30,344 nt of DNA, from the NCBI GenBank assembly GCA_020025135.1, contig JAHHSQ010000016.1:1-30344 (forward strand). Direction: 5' to 3'. Position numbers and translations under genes: made by a program. Of this stretch, positions 1-8,554 are shown in pieces. This DNA is from Pectinatus sp. Lineage in GTDB: Bacteria > Bacillota > Negativicutes > Selenomonadales > Selenomonadaceae. The notes beneath the pieces are model-generated. The model was not told the origin of the DNA, made no database searches, and saw nothing but the letters and a program-made list of their open reading frames with translations. Each line of letters starts with the position of its first letter. Within the stretch, counting starts at the first letter, position 1.

Positions 1-164
1 AATATTTCTATTTTGAGTTTTCGACAAATATCTCGCGTCAGCTCTTGGAAACGGTTCTCCACATTGGGAATTAAGAAAATCTTTCTTCTATACTTTGGGC
101 AGAAAACGCAATGATAATTGATTAACGACACCGTGGTTTTTGTTCTAAAATATATTGTTTCCAT
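1..164 (-). mobile_element. tnpA: IS200/IS605-family transposase TnpA, N-terminal part (runs off window)
   Basis: Reading the minus strand from the ATG at 164-162 gives an open frame of 54 residues that leaves the window at base 1. It begins METIYFRTKTTVSLINYH and continues with VFCPKYRRKIF, the characteristic N-terminus of the single-strand (HUH/Y1) TnpA of IS200/IS605 elements. The HUH pair and catalytic Tyr lie outside the window, so activity cannot be judged. The start sits only 22 bp after the nfnB stop, with no terminator between, so the element may be transcribed by read-through from nfnAB. No clear Shine-Dalgarno precedes the ATG, which is usual for these poorly translated transposases. 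The start of the family domain is clear; the element boundaries are not. Confidence 0.85.
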
Positions 165-186
165 ATCTGTATTTTATATCTTCAGC

Positions 187-1584
187 CTAATTTTGCTGTA
201 AGTATTCATCAATAGCATCTGCTGCCTTAAGACCAGCTCCCATAGCTAGGATAACTGTAGCAGCCCCTGTGACGACATCGCCGCCAGCGAAAACACCTTC
301 TTTGGTAGTCATACCAGTTTTTTCATCAGCAATGATATTTCCGCGCTTATTGACCTGCATATCCGGAGTTGTAGACTGCACTAAGGGATTTGGCCCTTGA
401 CCAATGGAAATGATAACACTATCTACTTCTAAATCATGCTCAGAATTAGGGACAGGTTCTGGGCGACGGCGACCGCTTTCATCAGGTTCTCCCAAAGCCA
501 TCTGCACACAGCGAATGGCCCGCACAGAACCGTGTTCATCGCCCAAAATTTCTACTGGATTATTCAGTGTAGCAAAAATAATACCTTCTTCTTTGGCATG
601 ACCAACTTCTTCTCGTCTAGCTGGTAACTCTTTTTCACTGCGCCGATAAACGATGTAAACTTTTTCTGCTCCTAAACGGCGAGCTGTGCGTGCTGCATCC
701 ATAGCCACATTACCACCACCGACAACAGCTACACGCTTGCCGATTTCTAGGGGAGTTTCATAGTGAGGGAAAGCATAAGCTTTCATCAAATTACAACGCG
801 TGAGAAATTCATTAGCGGAATACACGCCATTTAAATGCTCTCCTGGTATCTCCATAAAGTGTGGTAATCCAGCGCCAGTGCCGATAAAGACCGCCGAAAA
901 TCCTTCTTCTTTCAATAATTCATCAATAGTATACAACTTACCTACAACCGTATCTAAGCACAATTCTATTCCCATATCCAACAATTTCTGAATTTCCACT
1001 TGAACAACTTCATCTTTAGGTAAACGGAATTCTGGAATACCATAAGAAAGTACTCCTCCAGCCTTATGCAAAGCTTCAAAAATCGTCACACGATAGCCTT
1101 TTTTAGCTAAAGCACCAGCTGCAGCAAGACCAGCTGGACCAGAACCAATTACAGCCACTTTTTGTGCATCTGCAGCCGGCTTTATAACTTCTTCAGTTTT
1201 CTTTCTCTTTAAATCCCAATCGGCGACAAACCTTTCCAAGCGACCGATAGCCACTGGCTCACCTTTAATCCCCAAGATACAAAACTTTTCGCACTGATTT
1301 TCTTGTGGGCAAACACGACCACAAATAGCCGGCAAACTGCTCGTTTCCTTAATAGTGTCAATTGATTTCGCTAAATTCCCTTCTACCAAAGCGTGAATAA
1401 AACCAGGAATGTTGACATGGACGGGACATCCCATCATACAGCGCGGTTTACCGCAGTGCAAACATCTTTGGGCCTCTAACATGGCTGTTTTTTCATCATA
1501 ACCCAAAGCAACCTCAGAAAAATTGTGAATTCTCTCCGCTGCTGGTTGCTCTGGCATTGCCTGTCTATCTATCTTGCTCGCCAT
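187..1584 (-). CDS. nfnB: NADPH-dependent ferredoxin:NADP oxidoreductase large subunit (GltB-small-subunit/SudA-like)
   Basis: This is a 465-residue flavoprotein of the glutamate synthase small-subunit family. The N-terminus has two Cys clusters (C41, C44, C49, C53 and C88, C92, C98, C102) that would hold two [4Fe-4S] clusters. An FAD Rossmann motif GSGPAG lies near residues 147-152, an NAD(P) motif GGGNVA near 289-294, and a C-terminal FAD segment GGDVVTGAATV. Alone it could be called gltD, but the FNR-like partner gene directly upstream and the absence of a glutamate synthase large subunit point to the NfnAB/SudAB complex. In that complex it couples NADH, NADPH and ferredoxin pools (electron bifurcation) in the cytoplasm. 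The start is the ATG at 1584, preceded by AAAGGAG and 1 bp after the nfnA stop; a TTG at 1602 is an upstream in-frame alternative without an SD. Confidence 0.88.
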   Translation of the reverse strand: MASKIDRQAMPEQPAAERIHNFSEVALGYDEKTAMLEAQRCLHCGKPRCMMGCPVHVNIPGFIHALVEGNLAKSIDTIKETSSLPAICGRVCPQENQCEKFCILGIKGEPVAIGRLERFVADWDLKRKKTEEVIKPAADAQKVAVIGSGPAGLAAAGALAKKGYRVTIFEALHKAGGVLSYGIPEFRLPKDEVVQVEIQKLLDMGIELCLDTVVGKLYTIDELLKEEGFSAVFIGTGAGLPHFMEIPGEHLNGVYSANEFLTRCNLMKAYAFPHYETPLEIGKRVAVVGGGNVAMDAARTARRLGAEKVYIVYRRSEKELPARREEVGHAKEEGIIFATLNNPVEILGDEHGSVRAIRCVQMALGEPDESGRRRPEPVPNSEHDLEVDSVIISIGQGPNPLVQSTTPDMQVNKRGNIIADEKTGMTTKEGVFAGGDVVTGAATVILAMGAGLKAADAIDEYLQQN

Positions 1585-1585
1585 T

Positions 1586-2437
1586 TTATAATCTCCTTTC
1601 AATTCTATCGAGATTGCACAGATGGTGTTTTTTACCTTCTACTTCTTTATCCTTATACATTCTTTGTCTCTGCATCAATCCTTTAAAATCCACTTGATGT
1701 CCATCAAATTCCGGACCATCAACACAGGCAAACTTAGTTTCACCAGCAACTTGCACACGACAACCACCGCACATGCCAGTTCCATCTACCATAATAGGAT
1801 TTAAACTGACGACGGTTTTTATATTATATGGACGAGTGGCGTTAGCCACGCTGCTCATCATCACTACTGGCCCGATAGCGACAACTTCATCTATTTTTTC
1901 GCCCCGCTCGATTAGTTGCTGTAACGCATTAGTAACAAAACCTTTGATTCCATACGAACCATCATCCGTCGTTATCAAAAGTTCATCACAAACCGCCCGC
2001 ATCTCCTCTTCTAAAATAAGAATATCTTTGCTTCTCGCTCCAACAATAGCAAAAACGCGGTTTCCCGCTTCTTTCATACCACGCGCAATCGGATAAATGG
2101 GAGCGGCACCAATCCCGCCACCAATACAGACAACCGTGCCCTCTTTTTTAATATCAGTCTGTTTACCAAGGGGAGCTACAACGTCTAAAATAAAATCATT
2201 CTCTTTTAATCTTCCCAAATAATCAGTTCCTGCACCGACAGTCTGAAAGACAATGCTTACCGTCCCCTTTTCGCGGTTAAAATCAGCAATAGTGAGCGGT
2301 ATGCGCTCACCTTCTTCGTGTGTACGCACAATCAAAAATTGTCCTGGTTGTGCCTTTTTGGCAATTCTCGGCGCCTCAATTTCATAAAGATATACATCCG
2401 GAGCCAACAACTGTTTTTTTACTATTTTATTCATCAT
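1586..2437 (-). CDS. nfnA: Ferredoxin-NADP+ reductase-like small subunit (NfnA/SudB)
   Basis: About 283 residues, starting MMNKIVKKQLLAP and continuing to the flavin-binding EAPRIAKKAQPGQF region typical of NfnA/SudB and dihydroorotate dehydrogenase electron-transfer subunits. The nucleotide-binding part contains GGGIGAAPIYP. A C-terminal Cys set, CGGC followed later by FACVDGPEFD, would bind a [2Fe-2S] cluster. With nfnB it forms a two-gene unit. The start is uncertain: ATG 2437 or 2434 matches the family N-terminus, but the good SD (AAAGGAGGG, about 2486-2478) is some 40 nt upstream, separated by a small TTTCTC/GAGAGA hairpin. A TTG at 2455 would add six residues. The alternative annotation is dihydroorotate dehydrogenase B electron-transfer subunit, which the neighbour argues against. 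Confidence 0.85.
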   Translation of the reverse strand: MMNKIVKKQLLAPDVYLYEIEAPRIAKKAQPGQFLIVRTHEEGERIPLTIADFNREKGTVSIVFQTVGAGTDYLGRLKENDFILDVVAPLGKQTDIKKEGTVVCIGGGIGAAPIYPIARGMKEAGNRVFAIVGARSKDILILEEEMRAVCDELLITTDDGSYGIKGFVTNALQQLIERGEKIDEVVAIGPVVMMSSVANATRPYNIKTVVSLNPIMVDGTGMCGGCRVQVAGETKFACVDGPEFDGHQVDFKGLMQRQRMYKDKEVEGKKHHLCNLDRIERRL

Positions 2438-2611
2438 GATACGACATTCTCTCAACTAAACGCGAGAAATATCGTGCCCTCCTTTCAAAATACAGCTTCT
2501 CATTGTAGAAATCCAATCCGAGGCCGGACAAAACGTTTCAACTCAATTTGCTGCCAAAACATCACTCCATCTACCGCCTGTAAAAATTTTCTGACACTAA
2601 GAACAGTTTTA

Positions 2612-2620
2612 ATTATATCA
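2612..2620 (-). promoter_or_regulatory. Extended -10 promoter for nfnAB
   Basis: On the minus strand the sequence reads TGATATAAT, a perfect TATAAT with the TGN extension. It implies an untranslated leader of roughly 165 nt before nfnA. No good -35 is visible. Confidence 0.55.
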
Positions 2621-2686
2621 TATTTACAAACTTCTCCATACTCTCAATGTCATCTTTAAGTCCTCTCCTCCCTTCCTAGCTCTATT

Positions 2687-2715
2687 TTGTTTTTATCAAA
2701 AATTTATCTTATACT
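2687..2715 (+). promoter_or_regulatory. Promoter of guanine deaminase gene
   Basis: TTGTTT (2687-2692), a 17-bp spacer, and TATACT (2710-2715), about 31 bp before the start codon. A strong SD, GGGAGG, precedes ATG 2747. Confidence 0.6.
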
Positions 2716-2746
2716 AAATACAGTTTTGATTTAAGGGAGGACAATT

Positions 2747-4012
2747 ATGCAACCATTAATTTTAAAAGGAAATATCATTTTTACCCCTGCACCAACAACC
2801 TTTTCTGTCCATGCCAACTCTTTTCTCGTCATCGAAAAAGAACATATACAAGGCATCTATCCCCAATTACCAGAAAAATATCGCGCCTGTCCATATCACG
2901 ATTATGGAAATAATCTCATCATTCCAGGGTTTTGCGATATGCACACCCACGCTCCACAATTATTACAATGTGGTCTCGGCATGGATGAACCATTATTAAA
3001 ATGGCTTGCCAAATACACTTTTCCTGAAGAAGGAAAATTTCACGACTTAGAATATGCCCGCACTATTTATCGCGATTTTATAGCGCGCCTTATTGCTAGT
3101 GGAACCACTAGTGCTGCCATCTTTGGCACCATCCATTTACCAGCTACCAATTTATTGTGCGACCTACTAGCCGAAAAAAACTTCACGGCCTTTGTCGGCA
3201 AGGTCAATATGGACCGCAATGCCCCTGATTTTCTCCTTGAGGACACGCAAAATTCAGTATGTGAAACAGAGAAATTCATTCAAAAATGGAAGCAAAATAA
3301 AGTTATCACCCCCATCATCACCCCCCGTTTTGCCATCAGTTGCACAGCACCTTTATTACAAGCATTAGGAGAGCTTGCTCAAAAATATCAACTTCCAGTC
3401 CAATCGCACCTCGACGAAAACGAAGCGGAAATCGCCTTTGTCAAAGAGCTATTTCCAAATTGCCCAACTTACGATGCTGTCTATAAGCGCTACCATTTAC
3501 TAGGCGACACCCCAACACTTATGGCACATTGCATTCACGTCGATGAAAATATCATTGCCAATTTGAAAGCGCACCATGTGTATCCAGTACACTGTCCGCT
3601 GTCCAATATCAACCTATCTAGTGGTATCATGCCAGCGCGCCGTTTCCTAAATGCCGGCATCAATCTTACGCTTGGCAGTGATATTGGCGCTGGTAACGAC
3701 CTATTTATCCCTCGCTCTATCGTTTCCGCTATCCAATTATCTAAAATATATCAATTTACCCATCCAGATTGTGCGCCACTTTCCCTATCCGAAACTTTCT
3801 ATTTGGCAACCAAAGGCGGAGGAAAAATGTGGGGCAAAAATGGCAGTTTAGAATCAGGTTATTTAGCAAATTGTTTGGTAATAAAACCTCATTCACCCCA
3901 AGTACTTTCTCCGCTAGACCATCTTGCCCAATTTCTCTACTACGGAACACCTAAGGATATTCAAGCCGTCTATCTGCGGGGGAAATTGTCAGACCTCTCT
4001 CCTTCTAAGTGA
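2747..4012 (+). CDS. guaD: Guanine deaminase
   Basis: A 421-residue amidohydrolase-superfamily enzyme that would deaminate guanine to xanthine in purine salvage. The zinc-binding HxH is in PGFCDMHTHAPQ (H66, H68). Further ligands are expected in QSHLDENEAE, LMAHCIHV and GSDIGAGNDLF, all in the order found in GuaD. The motif DMHTHAPQ and the GMDEPLLKWLAKYTFPEE stretch are specific to the guanine deaminase branch rather than to related chlorohydrolases. It stands alone, divergent from nfnAB. The ATG has a strong SD (GGGAGG) 5 nt upstream. Length is slightly below the 430-450 residues common in the family. Confidence 0.93.
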   Translation: MQPLILKGNIIFTPAPTTFSVHANSFLVIEKEHIQGIYPQLPEKYRACPYHDYGNNLIIPGFCDMHTHAPQLLQCGLGMDEPLLKWLAKYTFPEEGKFHDLEYARTIYRDFIARLIASGTTSAAIFGTIHLPATNLLCDLLAEKNFTAFVGKVNMDRNAPDFLLEDTQNSVCETEKFIQKWKQNKVITPIITPRFAISCTAPLLQALGELAQKYQLPVQSHLDENEAEIAFVKELFPNCPTYDAVYKRYHLLGDTPTLMAHCIHVDENIIANLKAHHVYPVHCPLSNINLSSGIMPARRFLNAGINLTLGSDIGAGNDLFIPRSIVSAIQLSKIYQFTHPDCAPLSLSETFYLATKGGGKMWGKNGSLESGYLANCLVIKPHSPQVLSPLDHLAQFLYYGTPKDIQAVYLRGKLSDLSPSK

Positions 4013-4030
4013 TGATCCTTCACTTTTAAT
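4007..4030 (+). terminator. Weak terminator hairpin after guaD
   Basis: AAGTGA (4007-4012, containing the stop codon) pairs with TCACTT (4020-4025), followed by TTAAT. The stem is only 6 bp and A/T-rich, so termination would be partial. Confidence 0.35.
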
Positions 4031-4042
4031 AAAATAAAACTC

Positions 4043-4097
4043 TTGCCTACCAACCTAAAACCGCATTATAATCTATACCTAAAATGTATGATATAAT
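4043..4097 (+). promoter_or_regulatory. Tandem promoters for the cbi operon
   Basis: The first candidate is TTGCCT (4043-4048), an 18-bp spacer and TATAAT (4067-4072). The second is an extended -10, TGATATAAT (4089-4097). The rest of the 208-bp gap (to 4220) shows no B12 box or other recognisable cobalamin riboswitch. It does hold a possible 19-codon leader frame (ATG 4162, stop TAG 4219-4221) whose stop overlaps the GTG start of cbiF. Confidence 0.5.
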
Positions 4098-4220
4098 ATA
4101 TTTCGTAACACCAATTTTCCATCTCAAAATTTATAAAATAGCTTCTATAAAGACTTTCATCATGGATATTGCTATACAAAAAATGACCTATATATCTAAA
4201 CAACACATTAAGGAGGTCTA

Positions 4221-5012
4221 GTGGGCACATGCCCTTTTAAAGATATGAAAACACTGTACATCGTTGGCGCAGGGCCAGGTGACCCGGAACTCATCACCGT
4301 CAAAGGGCAAAAACTGCTTCAGAGGGCTGATGTCATAATCTATGCCGGCTCTCTTGTCAATCCGGCATTGCTAAAATTAGCCCCCAAGAATTGTCTCATC
4401 TATAATAGCGCTGGTATGACCTTAGAAGAAATTATCTCCGTCATACAAACTGCGCTTGTAAAAGGTCTCTTAGTTGTGCGTTTGCACACTGGTGACCCAG
4501 CTATATACGGCGCCATTCAAGAACAAATTGATGCCTTGAAAAAGTTGGATATTGAATGCACCGTTGTGCCCGGAGTCAGCTCCTTTCTAGCAGCAGCTGC
4601 CAGCATGAATAGAGAGTACACCTTGCCAACGGTAACGCAAACCGTTATTATCACGCGCCAAGCGGGAAGAACAAAAGTACCAGAAAGCGAAAATTTAGCC
4701 TCCCTAGCTAAACACCAAGCGACTATGTGCATTTTCCTGAGCATCAGCATGCTCGAAGAAGTAGTAAAACAATTAATCGCTGGTGGTTATCCGCCTAATA
4801 CGCCCATAGCAGTAGCTAAAAAGGTCTCCTGGCCAGATGAAAAAATTATCGTCGGCACCCTAGATAATATCGTCGCCCTAGTTGAACCACACCATATCAC
4901 ACGCACGGCGCTCATTCTAGTCGGCTCTTTCTTAAATGCCGAATATGAGGTTTCGCGCTTGTATGCTGCCGATTTTTTCCACCTCACTAGGCCGGAGAAA
5001 AAAAATGACTAA
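4221..5012 (+). CDS. cbiF: Cobalt-precorrin-4 C11-methyltransferase
   Basis: A SAM-dependent tetrapyrrole methylase of 263 residues. After an eight-residue leader the family N-terminus MKTLYIVGAGPGDPELITVKG appears, with the GAGPGDPE SAM-binding loop. Further family signatures are HTGDPAIYGAIQEQ and the VPGVSSFLAAAA stretch. It methylates C11 of cobalt-precorrin-4 in the anaerobic cobalamin route. The start chosen is GTG 4221, 4 nt after a strong AAGGAGG (4210-4216). ATG 4245 matches the conserved N-terminus but has no SD. A small GGGC-ACAT-GCCC hairpin sits directly on the start. It is the first gene of the tetrapyrrole operon and overlaps cbiG by 8 nt. Confidence 0.92.
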   Translation: MGTCPFKDMKTLYIVGAGPGDPELITVKGQKLLQRADVIIYAGSLVNPALLKLAPKNCLIYNSAGMTLEEIISVIQTALVKGLLVVRLHTGDPAIYGAIQEQIDALKKLDIECTVVPGVSSFLAAAASMNREYTLPTVTQTVIITRQAGRTKVPESENLASLAKHQATMCIFLSISMLEEVVKQLIAGGYPPNTPIAVAKKVSWPDEKIIVGTLDNIVALVEPHHITRTALILVGSFLNAEYEVSRLYAADFFHLTRPEKKND

Positions 5013-6069
5013 ATTTTACGATGTACGAATGGCCTTCATTGCCCTAAATAACCGTGGCAAAGGCATTGCCCTACATTTACAATCGCTATTTTATCAATCG
5101 ACAATCTACCTATTTTCTCGTCAAATCAATTCTAAGGCGAATGATTGTCGTAATTTTAGCTCCCTTAAAACACTCATCGCCACTATCTTTTCTCGTTACG
5201 ATGCCATCTGCTTTATTTCTTCCACTGGCATAGCCTTGCGCACTTGTGCGCCATACTTGGTTGATAAACTACATGACCCCGCTATTTTGGTATGTGACGA
5301 AAATAGCAATTTTGTCATCAGTTTACTCAGTGGCCATCTCGGACGTGCCAACGAAATCACGACCGTAGTGGCTAAACACCTCCAAGCTACTCCGGTAATA
5401 ACTACGGCCACGGATGGCAAAAACCTCTTTACTCCAGACCGCTTTGCTGGTAAATTTCACCTCCAAGCAACCCCCACTAAATTATTAAAAAAAATAAATT
5501 CTGCCATTAATGATAATCAAAATATCACTTATTACATAGATGAAGCCCTGCCAGATGCGAAATATTATCACCGCCGTCTTCCCTTCGCCCGCTCCTGGAA
5601 CAGGGCTTGCTCTTCTCATTTAGCAGTTTTGGTGACAGAAAAAACCTTTCTAGAAACAAATTACCTACAACTCTTGCCACCAAGACTGAGTATCGGTATC
5701 GGCTGTCGACGAAACACATCTGTCCTCACCATTGCTCGCGCCATTTGTCGAGCTTGCCGATACATCCATGTTTCTCCGCGCGCCATCGTACATCTTTCCT
5801 CAACGGTGGCCAAAAAAAATGAACCAGGACTATTACAATTTGCCAATTTGGCCCAAATAGAACTAAATTTCTTCGACAATATGGCCCTTCAAAAACAGAT
5901 TATACGGCATAAACTTCAAACCTCACCTTTTGTCGAAAAAACTATCGGTGTCGGCAATGTCTGTGAGGCTGCAGCACTTTGTTTCGGCACCAAACTACTC
6001 CTCCCTAAAATAAAATTTCAGAAAGTGACGGTGGCTATCGTATGGGAAAACTTTTTATCGTCGGTCTAG
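5005..6069 (+). CDS. cbiG: Cobalt-precorrin-5A hydrolase
   Basis: 354 residues. The middle part carries the CbiG signatures STGIALRTCAPYLVDK, DPAILVCDENSNFVISLLSGHLG and PVITTATDG. The C-terminal CbiG domain starts near LSIGIGCRRNT and ends with VEKTIGVGNVCEAAAL. The enzyme opens the lactone ring of cobalt-precorrin-5A and releases acetaldehyde, acting after CbiF. The frame extends upstream to 4936, but the start at ATG 5005 is preferred because it gives the usual N-terminus and an 8-nt overlap with cbiF, typical of translational coupling. Confidence 0.9.
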   Translation: MTKFYDVRMAFIALNNRGKGIALHLQSLFYQSTIYLFSRQINSKANDCRNFSSLKTLIATIFSRYDAICFISSTGIALRTCAPYLVDKLHDPAILVCDENSNFVISLLSGHLGRANEITTVVAKHLQATPVITTATDGKNLFTPDRFAGKFHLQATPTKLLKKINSAINDNQNITYYIDEALPDAKYYHRRLPFARSWNRACSSHLAVLVTEKTFLETNYLQLLPPRLSIGIGCRRNTSVLTIARAICRACRYIHVSPRAIVHLSSTVAKKNEPGLLQFANLAQIELNFFDNMALQKQIIRHKLQTSPFVEKTIGVGNVCEAAALCFGTKLLLPKIKFQKVTVAIVWENFLSSV

Positions 6070-6776
6070 GACCGGGCAATAACCTCGACATGAGTGAACG
6101 CGCAAAAAAAGCACTCCAAACGGCCGAAGTAATTGTCGGCTATAAAACCTATATCAAACTAATTCCAGAATTTTTACACCATAAAACGGTTTTACAAAAC
6201 GGTATGTTCAAAGAAGTCGAACGCTGTAAACAAGCTCTGCAAGCAGCCCAAGATAAAACGGTCGCCATCGTATCGAGTGGCGATGCTGGTATTTACGGTA
6301 TGGCTGGTCTAATTTTAGAATTAAACTTTCAACTGCCAAAGGACAAGAGACCTACCATCGAGGTAATACCAGGCATTAGTGCCGTCAACGCAGCCGCTTC
6401 TTTACTGGGTGCTCCTTTGACCAATGATTTTGCCGTGATAAGTTTAAGTGACCTCTTGACACCTTGGCCCCTCATCGAAAAGCGGGTCCAACTAGCGGCG
6501 GAGGGCGATTTTGTCATTGCCCTCTACAATCCAAAAAGTAAAAAACGCGTCCAACAGATAGAAATAGTGCGCTCCATTTTATTAAAGCATCGCTCCCCTG
6601 AAACCCCAGTGGGTATTGTACGCTCCGCCTCTCGCACTGGTGAAAGTATTACCATCTCTACCCTCGATAAATTTACCAAAGAGGATATAGATATGCTATC
6701 GACAGTAATTATCGGCAACAGTCAAAGCTACCGTCGCGATAATTTCATCATCACCCCACGAGGTTACAAATTATGA
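6042..6776 (+). CDS. cbiH: Cobalt-precorrin-3 C17-methyltransferase
   Basis: 244 residues of the tetrapyrrole methylase fold, beginning MGKLFIVGLGPGN. Signatures of the CbiH/CobJ branch are VIVGYKTYIKLI, SSGDAGIYGMAGLILE, VIPGISAVNAAASLLGAPL and the substrate-pocket ISLSDLLTPW. It carries out ring contraction and C17 methylation in the anaerobic pathway. It overlaps the end of cbiG by 28 nt and the start of cbiJ by 4 nt (ATGA). Only part of the cobalamin pathway is in this window, so the other cbi/cob genes must lie elsewhere. Confidence 0.92.
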   Translation: MGKLFIVGLGPGNNLDMSERAKKALQTAEVIVGYKTYIKLIPEFLHHKTVLQNGMFKEVERCKQALQAAQDKTVAIVSSGDAGIYGMAGLILELNFQLPKDKRPTIEVIPGISAVNAAASLLGAPLTNDFAVISLSDLLTPWPLIEKRVQLAAEGDFVIALYNPKSKKRVQQIEIVRSILLKHRSPETPVGIVRSASRTGESITISTLDKFTKEDIDMLSTVIIGNSQSYRRDNFIITPRGYKL

Positions 6777-7540
6777 TTTTCGTCGCCGGTGGCACACAAG
6801 ATAGTCGCGAATTAGTTAAATTTCTTTTAGCCAAAAACTTTACCATCTTGTTATCCGTAACGACTACCTACGCCAAAGAACTAATTACTCCTCATCCCAA
6901 TTTAAGCATCAATGCCCATCCTCTCGATGCTGAAACTTTGCCAGCTATCTTAAAAAAATATCATATATCAGCCTTCATTGATGCTACTCATCCTTACGCC
7001 ACAGTAATCTCGGAATTAGCTATTAATACCTGTCAAAAGCTCACTATTCCCTACATTCGCTATGAAAGAGCATGTACTGCCGTAATGCCGAAACAACCAC
7101 TTTTACACTATGTCAATTCTTATGAAGAGGCTGCCACATTAGCTAGTCAGTTGGGCAAGACTATCTTCATCACAACTGGCAGCAGACATCTATCTGCCTT
7201 TCAGAAATATCTACCAACACATCGCTTATTTCTCCGCATTATACCGCTCTTAGATTCCCTGCAGGCAGCGTTAGAAGCCGGTTTTTCTCCACAAAATATC
7301 ATCGCCATGCAAGGGCGCTTTTCCAAAGATTTTAATCTTGCAACTTATAAAATGCTAAATGCAAATGTCATCGTCACAAAAGACAGCGGACATATCGGCG
7401 GAACAGATACTAAAATAGCGGCGGCTGAAGAACTAAATATTCCCGTCGTAATCATCCAAAGGCCGCCACTTTCTTATCCAGAAATTCGCTTTTCTTTTTC
7501 CGAAATAGCTGTCTTTTTAGAAAGGAATAATCTATGTTAA
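6773..7540 (+). CDS. cbiJ: Cobalt-precorrin-6A reductase
   Basis: 255 residues starting MIFVAGGTQDSREL, the N-terminal nucleotide-binding motif of the CbiJ/CobK family. Other conserved stretches are DATHPYA, TGSRHL, AMQGRFSKDFN and VTKDSGHIGGTDTKI. It would use a reduced pyridine nucleotide to reduce the macrocycle of cobalt-precorrin-6A. Its start overlaps the cbiH stop (ATGA) and its end overlaps tsaD by 7 nt, so the cobalamin genes and tsaD appear to be translated as one coupled block. Confidence 0.92.
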   Translation: MIFVAGGTQDSRELVKFLLAKNFTILLSVTTTYAKELITPHPNLSINAHPLDAETLPAILKKYHISAFIDATHPYATVISELAINTCQKLTIPYIRYERACTAVMPKQPLLHYVNSYEEAATLASQLGKTIFITTGSRHLSAFQKYLPTHRLFLRIIPLLDSLQAALEAGFSPQNIIAMQGRFSKDFNLATYKMLNANVIVTKDSGHIGGTDTKIAAAEELNIPVVIIQRPPLSYPEIRFSFSEIAVFLERNNLC

Positions 7541-8544
7541 CTTTAGGAATTGAAAGCAGCTGCGACGAAACTTCCATCGCCATTTTAGAGGATGACCGCA
7601 AGTTGCTCTCAAATATCATTTCCACGCAAATTCCCATTCATAAAAAATTTGGTGGGGTAGTTCCAGAAATAGCCTCCCGCAAACATATCGTCAACATCAT
7701 GCCAGTACTGGAAGAAGCCCTCACAAAAGCTCAGGTCACACTATCCGATATAGACCAAATCGCTGTTGCCTATGGACCTGGATTAGTGGGAGCCTTACTT
7801 GTCGGTGTTTCTGCCGCTAAGGCTTTAGCCTTTTCCCTAGATGTACCATTAATTGCTGTCAACCACTTAGAAGGACATATCTTTGCCAATTTTCTCTCAA
7901 CACCCCATTTAAAACCACCTTTTTTAGCTCTAGTAGTTTCTGGTGGGCATACTGCTCTCGTACATATGCAAGATTATAATCGCTTTACCTTAGTAGGAGA
8001 AACACGCGACGATGCCGCTGGAGAAGCTTTTGATAAAGTGGCTAGAGTCCTCGGCTTACCATACCCAGGCGGACCAGAGATAGATAGACTGGCCAAAGAT
8101 GGTAACCCTCTCGCTATTGATTTTCCCAAGGCTCTTTTAAAAAAGGACAATTATGAATTTAGCTTTAGCGGATTAAAATCTGCGGTTATCAATTACATGC
8201 ACAATATGGAACAACGACAAAAAACGATAAATCGCGCCGATGTCGCCGCTTCTTTCCAAAAAGCAGTCACAGATATCCTCACAACTAAAGCCATCGCTGC
8301 TTGCCAAAAATTACATTTAGATACGTTGGTACTTGCCGGTGGTGTAGCTGCCAACAGCCGCCTCGAAGGGCAATTACGCGAACTAACAGAAAAAGAACAC
8401 CTCAAATTCTATTACCCGAATCGCATTCTCTGCACGGACAATGCCGCCATGATTGCCTGTCGCGGGTACTATCAGTCACTTGTGCATGATTTCGCCGATT
8501 TTAATTTAAATGCTGTGCCCTACCTATCTTTAACTGATAAGTGA
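7534..8544 (+). CDS. tsaD: tRNA N6-adenosine threonylcarbamoyltransferase
   Basis: 336 residues, the usual TsaD length. It opens with MLTLGIESSCDETSIAI, has the metal-binding HxxxH in NHLEGHI (H111, H115), the ATP-binding VSGGHTAL, and the C-terminal CTDNAAMIA. The protein transfers the threonylcarbamoyl group to A37 of ANN-decoding tRNAs, forming t6A, with TsaB and TsaE, neither of which is in the window. The SD is AAAGGA before ATG 7534. Placement inside a tetrapyrrole operon has no obvious mechanistic reason and probably reflects shared transcription. Confidence 0.96.
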   Translation: MLTLGIESSCDETSIAILEDDRKLLSNIISTQIPIHKKFGGVVPEIASRKHIVNIMPVLEEALTKAQVTLSDIDQIAVAYGPGLVGALLVGVSAAKALAFSLDVPLIAVNHLEGHIFANFLSTPHLKPPFLALVVSGGHTALVHMQDYNRFTLVGETRDDAAGEAFDKVARVLGLPYPGGPEIDRLAKDGNPLAIDFPKALLKKDNYEFSFSGLKSAVINYMHNMEQRQKTINRADVAASFQKAVTDILTTKAIAACQKLHLDTLVLAGGVAANSRLEGQLRELTEKEHLKFYYPNRILCTDNAAMIACRGYYQSLVHDFADFNLNAVPYLSLTDK

Positions 8545-8554
8545 GTGAGGTAAT

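Noticed and set aside
2318..2659. 113-codon frame across the nfnA-guaD gap
   Set aside because: It runs antisense to the nfnA start and through its promoter, with no SD and no recognisable product.
4013..4220. Cobalamin riboswitch upstream of cbiF
   Set aside because: No B12 box or matching stem set could be found; only promoters and a small leader frame are visible.
4936..5004. Upstream start for cbiG
   Set aside because: It would extend the protein deep into cbiF with no SD; ATG 5005 gives the usual N-terminus.
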